Below are positions 37,111 to 49,305 of a DNA stretch of 64,000 nucleotides, in pieces. Position numbers and translations under genes: made by a program. The notes below the pieces were generated by a model that was given only the letters and a program-made list of their open reading frames with translations, had not been told where the DNA came from and did no database searches. The stretch is from Epiperipatus broadwayi (taxonomy: Eukaryota > Onychophora > Udeonychophora > Euonychophora > Peripatidae), in assembly GCA_028023455.1 (NCBI GenBank), contig JAQFVV010012402.1:11326292-11390291 (forward strand), read 5' to 3'. Within the stretch, counting starts at the first letter, position 1; every line of letters begins with the position of its first letter.

Positions 37111-38410
37111 TGATAAATGGAACAAGTAATGGAAATGTTTTTTGCTTGTGTTTAAAAATAAAACCAGAGATAAATAATGTGTGTTGTGTATAAACAAAAT
37201 TAAATAAAATATGTTACATGCACTTTTTTTTTTTTTACAAATATAAATACAATTGATGGACAGCTAAAAAATTTATAAATTTAATTAATCGAACAAACAA
37301 GAAGAAAAAAAATACTAATTTAGTTGTACAAAGTAATTAACAAACAAAAAAAAATTATAAATTTAGTTGCACAAAGTTATTTTGTTAAAAAAATAAAAGG
37401 ATACAAAACATCAACCAAATCAAGTTGTACAAAGGAATTTTATTTAAAAATACAAGTAATTCAAATAGTGATTTTCAGCGTAATGTTAAAATTTTATGAT
37501 ATTGAGATGGGCATAGGCTAGTCACTCATCCGTGTAGTGACTGAACCAAGCAAGCATTCCCTTTCAATGATGAAAATTAAAGATAATTTGCTGTGATGGG
37601 GCATGCAGATATATGGTTTCCCTCCCATTTCCAAATCACAAGGGTAAGCATCAAATATCTTATTCCCCCAATTACAAATTATAAGTATTAAATTTGATAC
37701 TTTTGTAGATAAGTGAAATAAAAATTGTTATAATTCATGTTTCTATTACTATTTCTACCATTTCTTAGAAAGAAATACAAATAAAATAAAAACATTCTAA
37801 TACAAAAGAATTTCCAAATTTGACATTATGACTTAATATCCAACAGCAAAGCATTGGAGATTACTTTCTAAAAATAAAATCAAATATCCCATTATTAATG
37901 TCTTCATTATGAATAGTAAGCATCTTAATACAAATGTTATTTGGGGGGAGGGGATATACAACCCGTTCATTAAAAGTATGCAACTGGGGAAAAAATATTA
38001 CTATTTCATTAAAACTTTGCAACTTTTATTTTGCTGTCTTTTCATTAAAATTTCAAAAGTCTATTATCTTTTATTCTATCATTTGTTCATTAAAATTTTC
38101 AAATTTTTTACTGTCAGTCAATTGAGGTATTTGATAAAAATACACCTCATACACATTATTTTTATTCAATTTTGTTCCAAAAAAAATAGAGTATGCATTG
38201 CTTTTCTTTATTTTCATTTTGTATTACTTATTCCATATATCACTTAATATTTTCAGCAGTGATTTAGTGGTTCCTCTGGTGTGTACAAAAGTTCTAGAGT
38301 CTCTACTAAATGATTAACCATAAGAACTATTAGAGAATATTTCATGTAAGATAGATAATATTTATAATAGAATCAAAATTACAAATAAACATTGAGAAAT
38401 CTTTTCCTGA
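37111..38410. other. AT-rich DNA with A-rich and T-rich short repeats
   Basis: After the LINE tail there is a T run at 37226 and a loose repeat of AAATTTAGTTG(T/C)ACAAAG at about 37316-37385, with a weaker third unit near 37420. Near 37965-38110, TTCATTAAAA followed by a word like TTTGCAA or TTTCAA recurs four times. No gene is evident. Confidence 0.5.
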
Positions 38411-38690
38411 AGGTTTGTGATGATGGCATTTTAGATGCCTTAAAATTCAATACTCAAAAATCTAAGAGTCCAGGTTCAAACCTCATGCTAGTACTGTCAC
38501 TGGTCAGGTCAGCAACATCTGAATAAAAGTGGAGAATAATACCACTTAAAACATTGTATAATCTACTAATCTGTTACTTTTGTGTTTTTTTACTAGCAGT
38601 TGTTTACATTTGTAAAAGTTTAAATAAAGTTTAAAATCTTCTAGGCAGTTAACATTTAATGATGGATGGTGGAAATAGCTCAACAAATTA
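38411..38690 (+). mobile_element. SINE family B, about 280 bp, plus copy
   Basis: The tRNA-like head is degraded at the A box but has a good B box, GGTTCAAACCT (38473-38483). It is followed by the body word ACTGTCACTGGTCAGGTCAG, then GTGGAGAATAATA, TATAATCTACTAA, AGTTTAAATAAAGTTTAAAAT and CTAGGCAGTTAACATT. The whole order recurs on the minus strand at 41960-42243. A reading frame on the opposite strand (38546-38755) is a shadow of the SINE. Polymerase III transcription and dependence on a LINE are expected for the class. Confidence 0.8.
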
Positions 38691-39127
38691 TCACAAATAT
38701 AGAGAGATGTCAATAGAAACATATGTGTAAACTTTACTGCACATTGCTGTGTCATTTACAAGTAAATGAATCAATGCAACAATAAAAACAAAATGATATA
38801 AAGTCAACATCTATTTGTAATCAGATTTTAAAGAATTATACTAATGTTAACAAGCATATATAAATGACCATCTGTCTAAAGTTCTAGGCTCATTAAAATA
38901 ATCAGTTCAACTCAGAACCATCTGATGTTTAATTGGCCATAAATAAAATAACCATACATCATGTAAATAAAGTATGTGTATTTTAATGGTGATTCTAAGA
39001 AAAACTATAGAATCAATTTATAACATGTTTCTTAGTTATAGATTACACAACTTCCATATTTCTCCATTCTTTTTTATTTCATAAATAATATCATACAAAT
39101 ATAGATACAATAAAAAACAAATAAACC
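38691..39127. other. AT-rich spacer
   Basis: No gene or repeat recognised. Confidence 0.5.
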
Positions 39128-39192
39128 CCAAGACACATTTTATGCTGAACCAGCACTCATCAGTTGGCCAGGTCATCATCTCTCATATATAC
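39128..39192 (+). repeat. Fragment of the 500-bp repeat family E
   Basis: TTTTATGCTGAACCAGCACT, then CATCAGTTGGCCAGGTCA, matches the conserved middle of family E (compare 58766-58800 plus, and 59225-59265 and 59850-59885 minus). The flanks do not extend the match far. Confidence 0.75.
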
Positions 39193-39496
39193 CTTTATTA
39201 CATGAAGAGTATTTATATAGAGCAAATTGTCTTATTTTTATTTTCAAGCGTCAATTTACTCCACTCCCAACTTATACGTTATCAACTTTTTGATAAACAC
39301 ATAATGATTACCACTAATCATTTATTAAACTAGAGATTTTCTCTAGCACAGATATAAACTTTAATCCAAATTAAAGATTAATATATCTGATTTTCAACAC
39401 ACACACACACACATGGCTATTTGCATTTCTGAAGCCAAATGTACACTTTTTTAAATGATAAAATAAAAAAAATTAAACTATCTAAGTTAATTTAAT

Positions 39497-39671
39497 TTAA
39501 GAGCAGTGATGTGATATGATGCATTGTGGTTTCTTAACTGGAATCAGGAATCTCTCAGCAACTATGCCCAGAGACACCTGTTAGCCATTTTATCTTCAAT
39601 TCCCTACTCTAAGTTTTCCCATATTCTGCTTTATCCCATTTTCACAACATAATCTTTGTCAAGTCTATAGT
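39497..39671 (-). mobile_element. CR1-like LINE 3' end fragment
   Basis: On the minus strand this follows 36948-37110 of the near-full-length LINE: last ORF2 codons (ATTATGTTGTG, AGAATATGGGAA), then TGGCTAACAGGT, TCTGGGCATAGTTGCTGAGA and a short tail. It is an ordinary 5'-truncated copy and helps define where the family's 3' end lies. Confidence 0.85.
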
Positions 39672-41959
39672 AGGGCCATCTACTGCTAACTTGAGTAATC
39701 ACTAAATGGTATATGGATATAACATCCTCATCTCAGATGGTTTCTGTAATTTTGCCTTTACCAGTAAAATCTATGATGCATTTATCAACTATCAGTCATC
39801 TACCTATTTATATCATTCAAGCTAACAACCTGAAATGATAAAAAAAAAAAAAACTATTTTGAATCTAAACCAAATTGCTTGCACAATTATATAAATCTGA
39901 CATTAGATTAGTTTTTATATATTTTATAGATCTCATTTTTATATCAACTATAAGTTACCTGCTACTTTTTGGATAGGAAAGTTAATACAAATGATGACAT
40001 CACATGACTCTTTTATATCTTTAATCACATGCATCCAAGAGCAATTGTTTTCATTTTATTCTAGACCTGTATATTGTAATATTGAGCAGCCAATAAACAC
40101 CAAATAATATAGTACTATAATATTTTCATCCTCAGACCAGTTTCTGATGTTTCTTTTACAAATAAGGACTAAAATTCAAAGATGAAAATAATATACTTAT
40201 ATATGTAAATATGTAGAAACTAAAACATAAAGAAATAGACCATCAAGTCAAATCTTTAAAATTAAACAAATGAGATATTTTGAGTTCAAAACATTATATT
40301 ATTTTAATTTTTGAATAGTATACAGGAGTAAAATGTTGTTGCAAAATAGATAAGCGAATTAGAAATAGATGATTCTATAGTATGTCTTTATATATATATT
40401 TAGTAGGTCAAAAAAAATAGTCTTAGAAGTTATGAGATAGCCACGTGATATTGTTGTTGGTATTACATATGCTGAAATAATTAAAAAGATTAATTATTGA
40501 ATATTTTTCTATTTTTTTAAGTGTTATCTAAATGTTATTTGTCATATAATACATATATAATGGAAATATCTTCATTAAAAAAGTGTGTTTGTATATTCTT
40601 TGTTTATGACACACAGTTTTTAAAATTTGCAGATTAGTAATGATTTTGTGCCTATTTTTCTTTCATGTTTCAAAAACAAAGTGCTGCTTAAGATTAACAA
40701 ATTAAGTTTAAAAGTTTGAGTTTTTTTTTTTTTTTAAAAAATTAGTAATGTCTTTCGCTTAAAATATTAATTGATAGCTATTTAGTGATGCAAATGTTAA
40801 ATTATTTTTTATGCAAATGTAATTGATGCAAAAAATGAAAATAAATTTTTGCGTTTTATAAGCAATTATGTATATAGAAAGTGGAAAAGTTTGTAAATAC
40901 TAAAGCAGAAAAATAAACACTCTTTTTCAAAAATTAAATCAGATATCTACAGAACGAATTGTGTTTTCTACATCCAATTTACAATAATAATATAGCATTA
41001 TGCTGTCTGGCTAGTTCAGGGATCGGTTATCAGAATAAAGTTTTTTAAAAAAAATGTTTGGCAATTACATCATGTTATTTAGATGTTTGAATGTCACATG
41101 ATCTTTCAAAGAAGTACCCATATGATTATTTTCTTAAACGATTTTTTATATTAAAATCCGATAAGAACTTAGTACTGATATAAACTTGAATTATAGGCAG
41201 CTCTAAAAATAGTTGTATCTTGTATATCTGTTACGAACTAACTGATTAACTAGTAAATGTTTATAAAAAAAATTATTAATTATCAACTTCTAAATTATAA
41301 CAAGAAAGCCAAAATCCATAGTTTAAAATATTTAGAACTTTTAAAACTGTAATGTTTAAATTGAGTTATTTTTAAGTAATGGCTATCTAGACTATTTTTA
41401 TCTTTAAATATGAAAAGAATTATTGCACTTTACATGTTAGCTTACTCTATCTTAATCTTTTTAACTGTCATTTGCAGAATTAAAGAAAGAAAAGCTAAAC
41501 GACTTAAAATCACCTTCTTAGAATTCGATTTTTACAAATACATATATAAATAGAGAACTCTGTGTTATTTAGCAAAATAACAGGATAGCAAAATTAAGAG
41601 CTAAATGTTCCTAGATTATATGTTAGATCTTATCATTTTTGTGCATAAGTAATATTCAATCTCCTAAGAAACTGTCCAGACAATTGTTTCTTCTTTATAT
41701 ATATAAAACCAGTATTTGACGTTTTAGTTTTTGTAAATTTATATCAAATCAAATGTTATTGATGATTAAATAAATATTTTTTTTCCTGTCACTATTCATA
41801 CTTCTCACATTGCTGGCTATTTTTGTACGTATCTTATATTTTTAACTGAAAAAAATCATGTAGTTTATGTAATTCTTTGTTTTTATGATTACAATCAGTC
41901 CTAAAGTCTGACATTATTTTAAATATTTACAATTGCATATTTATAATTATAAACATAAA
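39672..41959. other. AT-rich intergenic DNA
   Basis: No gene recognised. The word TCCTCAGACCAGTTTCTG at about 40132-40149 resembles the inner stem of the 13.4-kb foldback family without a partner arm. Otherwise nothing to report. Confidence 0.55.
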
Positions 41960-42243
41960 AACTATTGGCTGTTTCCATTCTCCCTCAATAAATTTTGAAT
42001 GTCTAGGAAATTTTGAACTTTACTTAAACTTTTTAAATATAACCAACTGTTATTAATAATACACAAATAGACAACACAGGTTAATAGATTACACAACATT
42101 TTGATTGCTATTATTCTCCACCCTTCTTCAAATGTTGCTGGCCTGACCAGTGACAATATTAGCATACGAGTTGAACTTACACATTTAGATTACTGAATAT
42201 TGAATTTTAAGGAAATGCTCTAATCAACTGAGCTATTCTGTCA
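41960..42243 (-). mobile_element. SINE family B, minus copy
   Basis: On the minus strand it starts GACAGAATAGCTCAGTTGAT followed by TAGAGCA, a clear tRNA-like D arm and A box. About 45 bases on is a weak B box (AAGTTCAACTCGT), then TTGTCACTGGTCAGGCCAG, GGGTGGAGAATAATAG and the same body as at 38411-38690. This copy has the better head, the other the better B box. The frame at 41962-42165 is a shadow of the SINE. Confidence 0.82.
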
Positions 42244-42359
42244 AAAGCAATTCAGTAGAAATTTTATGTACTTATCTATGAAGGTTGGTTCAAATCCTCA
42301 TAATTCTTCCAATTTTTAAATACTTTTTCTAAGCACAAAGTTAATTTAATTAGAGGCTT

Positions 42360-43260
42360 ACTGATATGTATTGCCACACTGGGTTGACTTATAAGACTAT
42401 TTGCCATTGTCCTATGAGCAGCTTTTTTGAATTTTCTTATTTACACCTTTTTCTCTCTATCCAATATTTTTGTATTTTCCCAATCAAACATATATTCATT
42501 ATAACATACATGGTCAGCTTTGTAGACCCATCTGTTTTTTTTCTTTTCTATTAGTTTGTGTTCTATCAATCTTTGTTCAACAAGAGCACTAGGTTTCACC
42601 AATATACTTTCTTTCACATTCACATAGTATTTCATAGGAGTTTTTTTTAGATTTCAAGTTTAGACTTTGTAGAAATTAGAATTCCTTGAAGCGTGGTATT
42701 GTTTTGGAAAGCTGTTCTCATGGTATATTGATTGTAAATTTTCTTTAATTTGTCAATGGTTTTTTTTGATGGCAGAAAATGGATCACCATTCTTCATGAA
42801 ACTTTGTTCTATATAGATCTTTTCAATTTCCAAATCACTGGCCTCTAATGCATAGTGATATGTTTTGTGGTTTTGGTGTGATTGGTTGTATATGTTAACA
42901 TTCTTACCAGTGAAGGTTGGTTTTTCATAAAATGATGTTTCTGCCTTGTCTTGATGGAGTTTTGTCATAAAAATATCTAATAATACCAATTTTTGTTGCT
43001 CATTTCTGATTTCTTTGTAAATTTAATTGGAGGTGATACTTTATGTGCATCCAGAATTACTATAATCATGCTTTACCATATAGCCATACAACAATGCATT
43101 ATCATCATAACAAAGCTACCCTTTAGAGGGAGATAAGGTAGCATTTATGGTTGTTGTTTCAAATTCTTACATTCAAATGTTGCTAAGTAATGATGATAGT
43201 GGTGAGCCCATGGCCATTTATTGCAAGAATGCTGAGTTACATTGAAAGTATGTCATTATT
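42360..43260 (-). pseudogene. PLE-3 relic (reverse transcriptase and GIY-YIG)
   Basis: Heavily decayed Penelope-like element read on the minus strand in several frames. From upstream to downstream there is a MAMGSPLSS stretch near 43215, CYDDNALLYGYMVK near 43110 (position of the YVDD active site), LLDIFMTKLHQDK (about 42985), FMKNGDPFSAIKK, a nuclease core YEILCECERKYIGE near 42620 directly followed by a stop, and FDWENTKILDRE near 42460. It ends with a KKAAHRT-like tail near 42420. This order matches PLE-1, but the sequence is clearly a different family. It is dead, with at least four frame changes. Confidence 0.78.
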
Positions 43261-43744
43261 ATTAAGAGTTTTGTTACCCATCATAGTAACACAAATGAAA
43301 TTAATAATCAATTTCCACTATATATACAGCAAAGTTTGAAAAAATATTAATCTTAAGATTTTAATTTATCTAAAAGATTAAATAATTCATCCCAAATTAT
43401 GAGAATAGGATTTTTAATATTTCGATAAATCACATAGTTGAAAGAATATTTCGCCTTCAAGTCTGATAAATAATTTTTAATTTTAAAAATTGTCTTTTTA
43501 AAGTTATAAAAAATAATCTTAATTGCTAAAGAGTTTTTTATATCTTAAAATGTTCTATTTCTGTGTAAAGTATTTATTAAACTTATACAATATTTTACTA
43601 TTGTTTTTTGAGCTTATGAATTTATTTATTTTTTAAAAAAAAATGAAATCACATTTATATTTAAGTAAAGAATAGATTTTGAATTTTAAAATTTGGCTAG
43701 ATTTTTAAACAATTAAATTAATTATTAAAAATCTTTCCGTTCAG

Positions 43745-44100
43745 AATATCGCAAGAGCAAATTTTAAATCAAAACCGAAACGTATCAAAGATAACCGAAT
43801 AAAATAATGTGACGTCATTCAGAATTATGTAGAGTAAAAGTTATAATCACTCATGAAAGTATAAAATTAATTAACCATTAATGAAGAATGCATCAGACAT
43901 CATTAAAATGATTAAAAAATTTTAAAAAGTTAAATATGAGCAAATCTCTAACAAAAATACTTATATTTTATATAATACAAAATATATTGTTAAAACTGTA
44001 TTATTTTGAATGACGTCACTTTACTTTATTCGATTTTTGTGCATATGTTTTTGTCTTGATTTGAAATTTGTTTTTTCAATACTTTGAACCGAATTAGTTT
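43745..44100. repeat. Inverted repeat with TGACGTCA in each arm
   Basis: The left arm (about 43745-43835) and right arm (about 43990-44100) are inverted and diverged. Shared words are AAATCAA, ATCAAAGATAACCGAATAAA (right arm: AAAATCGAATAAA) and GTGACGTCATTC in both. TGACGTCA is the full cAMP-response-element palindrome. Probably an old DNA element; the arms are too diverged to say whether the palindrome is functional. Another TGACGTCAT occurs at about 57797. Confidence 0.6.
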
Positions 44101-44215
44101 TTCTGCAATTAATCATTTTGGGAATAGAAAAACTATTCATTGGAAATTATACAGTTTCTAACCTTTCTATAAATGCACGCAATAGGTTGCTTTATATATC
44201 CATAATATGTATGAG

Positions 44216-44280
44216 GAATTCATGGTGTAGTGGTTAGTGCACATACCTGCTATGGTCTCTTTCTGAATGCTATTTCAAGA
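44216..44280 (+). mobile_element. tRNA-like SINE head fragment
   Basis: ATGGTGTAGTGGTTAGTGCA matches a tRNA D arm with a strong A box (44223-44233). The anticodon and T arms that should follow are not recognisable and there is no B box, so this is a truncated relic rather than a tRNA gene. Confidence 0.5.
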
Positions 44281-47200
44281 AACTAAGGATTTTCAAAAAA
44301 AGTCATTGAATCAATTATTAGTAGATAAATAAATATCTAACTATTCTTAGCTAGAAACAATCAAAAGTTTTTATTAATCAAAAAATTATCCTGGTATGTA
44401 TTCTTCTTCACCATTCTTCTATAGAGGAACACTGAAAAGTCTTCATCCTGTAAAAAAGTTATTTCATGCTGCTTTATCTATAACATTATTCAAAATGCCG
44501 ATAATTTTATATCATTATATTTACTATCATTTTTGTCTCATCAAATAAATTATATGATCATCTATTACAGTTAGACTCTTATTTATAAAATCAAAGAGTT
44601 TCTGGTGCACTCTTTTTAAGAAATTATTGTATTCATTCTAATCTAATATTTGTTTTAATAATAAAAACATGTTTTTATTTGTATAAAACATTAAAATAAC
44701 TATGAAAACTATAATTCGAAATATAAATCAAGCTTTATTTTATGAGTGTTTTATTTGGTCTTTTTTTAAAGGCATTGTAACTATATCTGGCTAGTTACAC
44801 ATGCCCCCCCCCCAAAAAAAAAGTCTAAATATTAAATATGAACTTTATGTAAATAAAGAGTGAGATGGTATAAAAATTAGTGCACCAATTTTCCATTACA
44901 ACTACTTATTGTTCTAATCCATGTTGGGCCAATTTTGAAAATATTGTTTTTCAATTCATGATCAAATTTAGGAGGTTTTTAAATACCATATTAAAAATAA
45001 AATAAAGAGTTCCATGATTTTTTTTGGAGAAATATCCTGTATAGATTGTGAGTTGGGGAAAAAAGTAGGAGGAGGGGGGTAAAGAGAAGGGATTTTTTTC
45101 TAGGAAGTTATACAAGACAATTTTAAAGAAGATATCATCAGATTAGATATCAATTATTGCTATCTGATCAGAAGTGAAGGATTAGTCATCAAATTCTAGC
45201 ATGCAACATTCATCCATTTAATAACAAGGTTACCTAAATAATAGAATATCAGCAGCATTTGTTGATTGTTTCTAGCCATAAACTTCTAATGCAATAGAAG
45301 TAAGAAAGTCAGTTGGAAGTATTAATCAGTATAAGCCACATAAACTTTATTTTTTTCAGGATTACTGGTTAAGTATCAACAGACATTCATTATTCCACCA
45401 TCTTCCAACTATGTAATGCCTAAAAGAAACATAATTTGTCAAAATCTAGTATGAAAACCTGAAATGTAGCCTATGCCTGCAATGTCAAGTAATATATTGA
45501 TCCTGCTTAAACATGATCTGCTTTACTGCCTGGTTATTTTCGCTAATAACCAAGACTGATAATGACCAAAAAATCTTAAAACCAACATTTAATCCAACCA
45601 ATGTATATCTCATCATGAAATTATAGATGACACTATTGTGAAAGCCAGTTGGATTAGAAACCAGTGGATTTTTGAAGTAAAAAAGATAAGTGACTAAAGC
45701 ATCGTAAAACAATTTCAAACTCAACTTACATGCAGTGTACCTGATAATAAGCACATTGAACATTTAAATAATAATAAGAACATTAATTATATCAGGTTGG
45801 TATTTGAGTTTTAGAGTGTTATAGATATAGCTTTACTAATTATTCTCTTGATTTCCTCTCGATACTGAAATTGGAAAAATAACATTTTCATTTTTTGTGA
45901 GAACAAATCACAAGATTGGGTTGCAGGAGGAAATATGTAGTGAGAAAAAATTGTCTTTTCATATTAGAAGATAGTCTAATAGAAATTTAGTTAGATTATA
46001 TTTATTAAAAGATTTACATACATAAAATGATCATGTGCTAAAGTTTGAAACATTTTAATATTAACAATAATATCACCAACAACAACCATCATAATAATAA
46101 TAAATGATGATGATAATATAATCTTAATATTCTTTGTAAAAAACTATAAAAGATGAGAAAAAGTGGATAATATTTTTTATGTAGTTTTATCTTTTTTCAT
46201 TTTTTTTTTGTTATTAATTTGGAAAAAAAGAAAATAAAATCTTTATCTCCAAAGAAATTATATGAAAATTTGTTCATCAATTGATGCATAAATAGAATAT
46301 TTTTTTTTTAAAAAAAGAAAACAAGAAATAGTTAACATTTTGTCTCTGAAAAAATTTAAGTGTAACATAAAAAGTTGCTTATCAATTTGATGTATAAATA
46401 CATTTTTTTTCTAAAAAAAAAAAACGATAATCCTTTTTTCTGAGGTATTTCATTAGATGGAAGATTGATATCATGGTTGTTTGCCAGCAGGAAAATTTAG
46501 TGGAGTTCAGTACGAGTTAATAGTCAAAAGCTCAGCCTAGAAGTCTGATGCTAAATTGATTTCATTTTTGGTTAAAACATTGATGTTTGTAGCACAGTAT
46601 AAAATTATGGAGATCATATCATAAACACTTTCTAGAAAGCTGATCATTGCTGATCCAATGTAGGATTAAAATCTGGACAGAAGCTTTTAATTAGTTTTAG
46701 GTACCGATCCACCCAAATATACAGTGTCTCACCTTGTGCTAACCTGCAGTGAAAATAATAGGTAAATTGGAAACCTGGAGCTATAAAATAAAGAAAAGAC
46801 AAATGGATGAAAATAACTATTGAAAGCTATAACAAAAATAAAGAAAAAGGAAACCTAGAGCCAAGAGATTGACTAAAGTATTAGCTATAAGAATTACAAG
46901 AAGAGGGTGTGCACATCTATATTTATAAATGTTACTTTATAGGGTAATAATAATTGAAAATATTGAATTTTTTTTTTATTTTATTAAAAAAAATTTTTTT
47001 TACTTGGTTAATATTGTATGGCGCCATTCTCCTTTTCAAAGTAAAGAGAAAAATATTCAAGTTTTTTTTTCTTCTATAATAATTTTTTAAAAGGTTTTGC
47101 TTATTGTAAGAAAAAACTCATCTACTAAGAAGAATTAGAAAGGGAATAATAATTATATGTGTTGTATAAAATTATGTGTATATTATATAAATAAGTTTCA

Positions 47201-47495
47201 TATTATATTTTGACTTTGGATTTGTCACATTATCATTTTCTAAATTTTTTTTATTTGCTAGTTAACTTTATTAAATAATAATAATAAATAATTTCTGATA
47301 TTATTTTTTCGATGTCTTTATTCTTTTTTCAGAATAACCTGGAATCATGATTTTATATAAAGCCAGATCTGAACATAAAAGAAAAGGATTATTTCATAGA
47401 GGCATGTGTATTTTCTTTTGTTATAGTCTCTAAAGTTTTTGCTACCCCCAAAGATAGTTCAGGCATAATAGTGTTTAATATATATATATATATAG
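44281..47495. other. AT-rich intergenic DNA
   Basis: No gene recognised. A C run followed by A's lies at 44803-44821, and a purine-rich G patch at 45053-45095. Near 46265-46435 two loosely similar units (TCAATTGATGCATAAATA and TCAATTTGATGTATAAATA, each followed by a T run and an A run) suggest an old duplication. An open frame at 45485-45763 (minus) has no motif and I do not call it. Confidence 0.5.
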
Positions 47496-47690
47496 CTCGA
47501 AACCGGTTGGGAATGGGGATAATTCTAGAGATTTTGAATGTGTTCTCTTGTGGCATTTATCAAAAGAAAAATAATAATAAAAATAAAATGTTGCTTAGAG
47601 ATATTACCACACTCTTTATATTACATTTGTAAATACAAGCTAATTACATCATGTGATGTATGACTTAATTTCATTAATATTATAGTTCGG
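47496..47690 (+). repeat. Foldback-superfamily core, direct copy 1
   Basis: CGAAACCGGTTGGGAATGGGGAT, then TCTAGAGATTTTGAATGTGT and TTGTGGCATTTATCA, then an AATAA-rich stretch. It is followed by TCATGTGATGTATGACTTAA, which also flanks the foldback at 13.4 kb. This is a solo half-element. Confidence 0.65.
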
Positions 47691-47925
47691 CTGTTAAAGC
47701 TTTGGCTATGTTAGATTTATAAGGCTATTAATATATGGTATATCTGAATTTATTTCAGTCTCATATGACTATTTGAGTTAGAGAGCTGGATTTGCAGACA
47801 TAGATGTCTGAAAAGTTCATATTTTTTACTTAATAGTTAAATATTAGATAAACGCTGTACTTGAGTTAGTATTGTGGTTCTGATGTCTGGATGTCCTAGA
47901 TCCTCACTGAGGAGAGCATTTACTT

Positions 47926-48065
47926 CAAAACTGGTTTGGGGATGGGGGTAGTTCTAGAGATTTTGAATGTGTTTTCTTGTGGCATTTATTAGAAGAAAAA
48001 AATAAATAAATAATAAAAATAAAATAAGCTTGTTTAGAGCCATTATCATGCTCTTAATATTAAAT
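47926..48065 (+). repeat. Foldback-superfamily core, direct copy 2
   Basis: AAACTGGTTTGGGGATGGGG, then TCTAGAGATTTTGAATGTGT and TTGTGGCATTTATTAG, then an AATAA-rich stretch, in the same orientation as 47496-47690. The inner-stem core matches the 13.4-kb element better than copy 1 does. Confidence 0.7.
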
Positions 48066-48592
48066 ATGAGAATATATGTTTGTATGTCTATATCATTTTT
48101 TTAAGAATTATTTAGATGGTATTAAGATCATAAAACTCAGTTTTGATAAACACTATTTTTTGATGGCTGGTATACTCATGGTACCTGATATCTATGAGCA
48201 CTGATGTTGATGAACATTAATACCATGATTTTAGTTTTTGTGTGTTTATTATTGTAGTTATTTTAGCATAAGTGTGTGTGAGCAGATAAAATATTGATAA
48301 TTGCTTTTATATTATTCTAAGTTTGGCATTGGTTAAATGGTGATTAGTCTCTGATTTCATAGTGGATTTTTTAATTTCAGACACAAAAGATGACTGATAG
48401 TTCTTGATGATTATTGCTGGTAATGCTTTATTACTACTTATAATGGCATTAGATGCTGATTTTTCTCATTTTCTATGATAAAAAAAACAAGAATGCTTTT
48501 GTTGAATACTATGCAGCTTTTCTGGATGATGGTGATTTGTACTAAATCTGCTAGACCACTTTTTTCATATTATTACCATATATATATATACA

Positions 48593-49123
48593 TTGAATTA
48601 AATATTTCTAAGGATTATTGTTATAATAAAGAATAGAAATAACTTTATATCTATGTAAATACAGAAATTTTTTAGCTTTTGATGTTGCTAAGAAACTATC
48701 AATTATTACTAATTGATAATCTCTGAGGCTAGAAAGTTTTTTTTCATTAACTTATAATAGCTCTTTTGTTGGAGTTTTTGTTGAAGTAAAAGGAGGTTCT
48801 CTTTTATTTTAAACCCTACATTTTATATGGGCTTAAATCTAGAAAGCTATTTTCATCGGTGTTAAAATTTGAAAGAATTACTAACATCTTTTTTGACATT
48901 CTGCTAATAATATTTTTACCTTCTCCAGAGGGTTGCAAATCTTGAATTAAATATTTCCATGGATTGTTTTTATAATAAAGAATAGAAATGATGAGATTAT
49001 ATCCATGTAATTAGAGTTAACTTTTAGATTTTGATCTTGCTCACTATCAATTATTACTAATTGACAGTCCCTGAGGCTAAATAAGTTTTCTCATTAACCT
49101 ATAATAGCTTTTTTGTTGCAGTT
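48593..49123 (+). repeat. Direct repeats of about 184 bp, offset 349 bp
   Basis: Copy 1 is about 48593-48776 and copy 2 about 48942-49123. Both run TTGAATTAAATATTTC, TATAATAAAGAATAGAAAT, CTATCAATTATTACTAATTG, CTGAGGCTA, CATTAAC and TATAATAGCT. Non-coding; could be two units of an older tandem array. Confidence 0.8.
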
Positions 49124-49247
49124 ACTCATGATAACAGTAAATTTCATAATCTGGCTATAGCAAAGATATTTAATTTTTTTTATATAGGCATATGGATTTT
49201 TTTAATATTTATTCTGGATATTTTGATTATTATATTTGTTTCATTTG

Positions 49248-49305
49248 ATATATATATATATATATATATATCAAGGGAAATATATATATATATATATATA
49301 TATAA
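49248..49305. repeat. (TA)n microsatellite pair
   Basis: Two TA runs separated by TCAAGGGAAA. Confidence 0.9.

Noticed and set aside
43770-43800. Hammerhead-like GAAACGT word
   Set aside because: No CUGANGA box or stem II lies upstream, so the word alone is not evidence.
45485-45763. 92-codon minus-strand open frame
   Set aside because: No motif, no composition change, no neighbouring signal; within chance length for this AT-rich DNA only if repeats contribute, so left uncalled.
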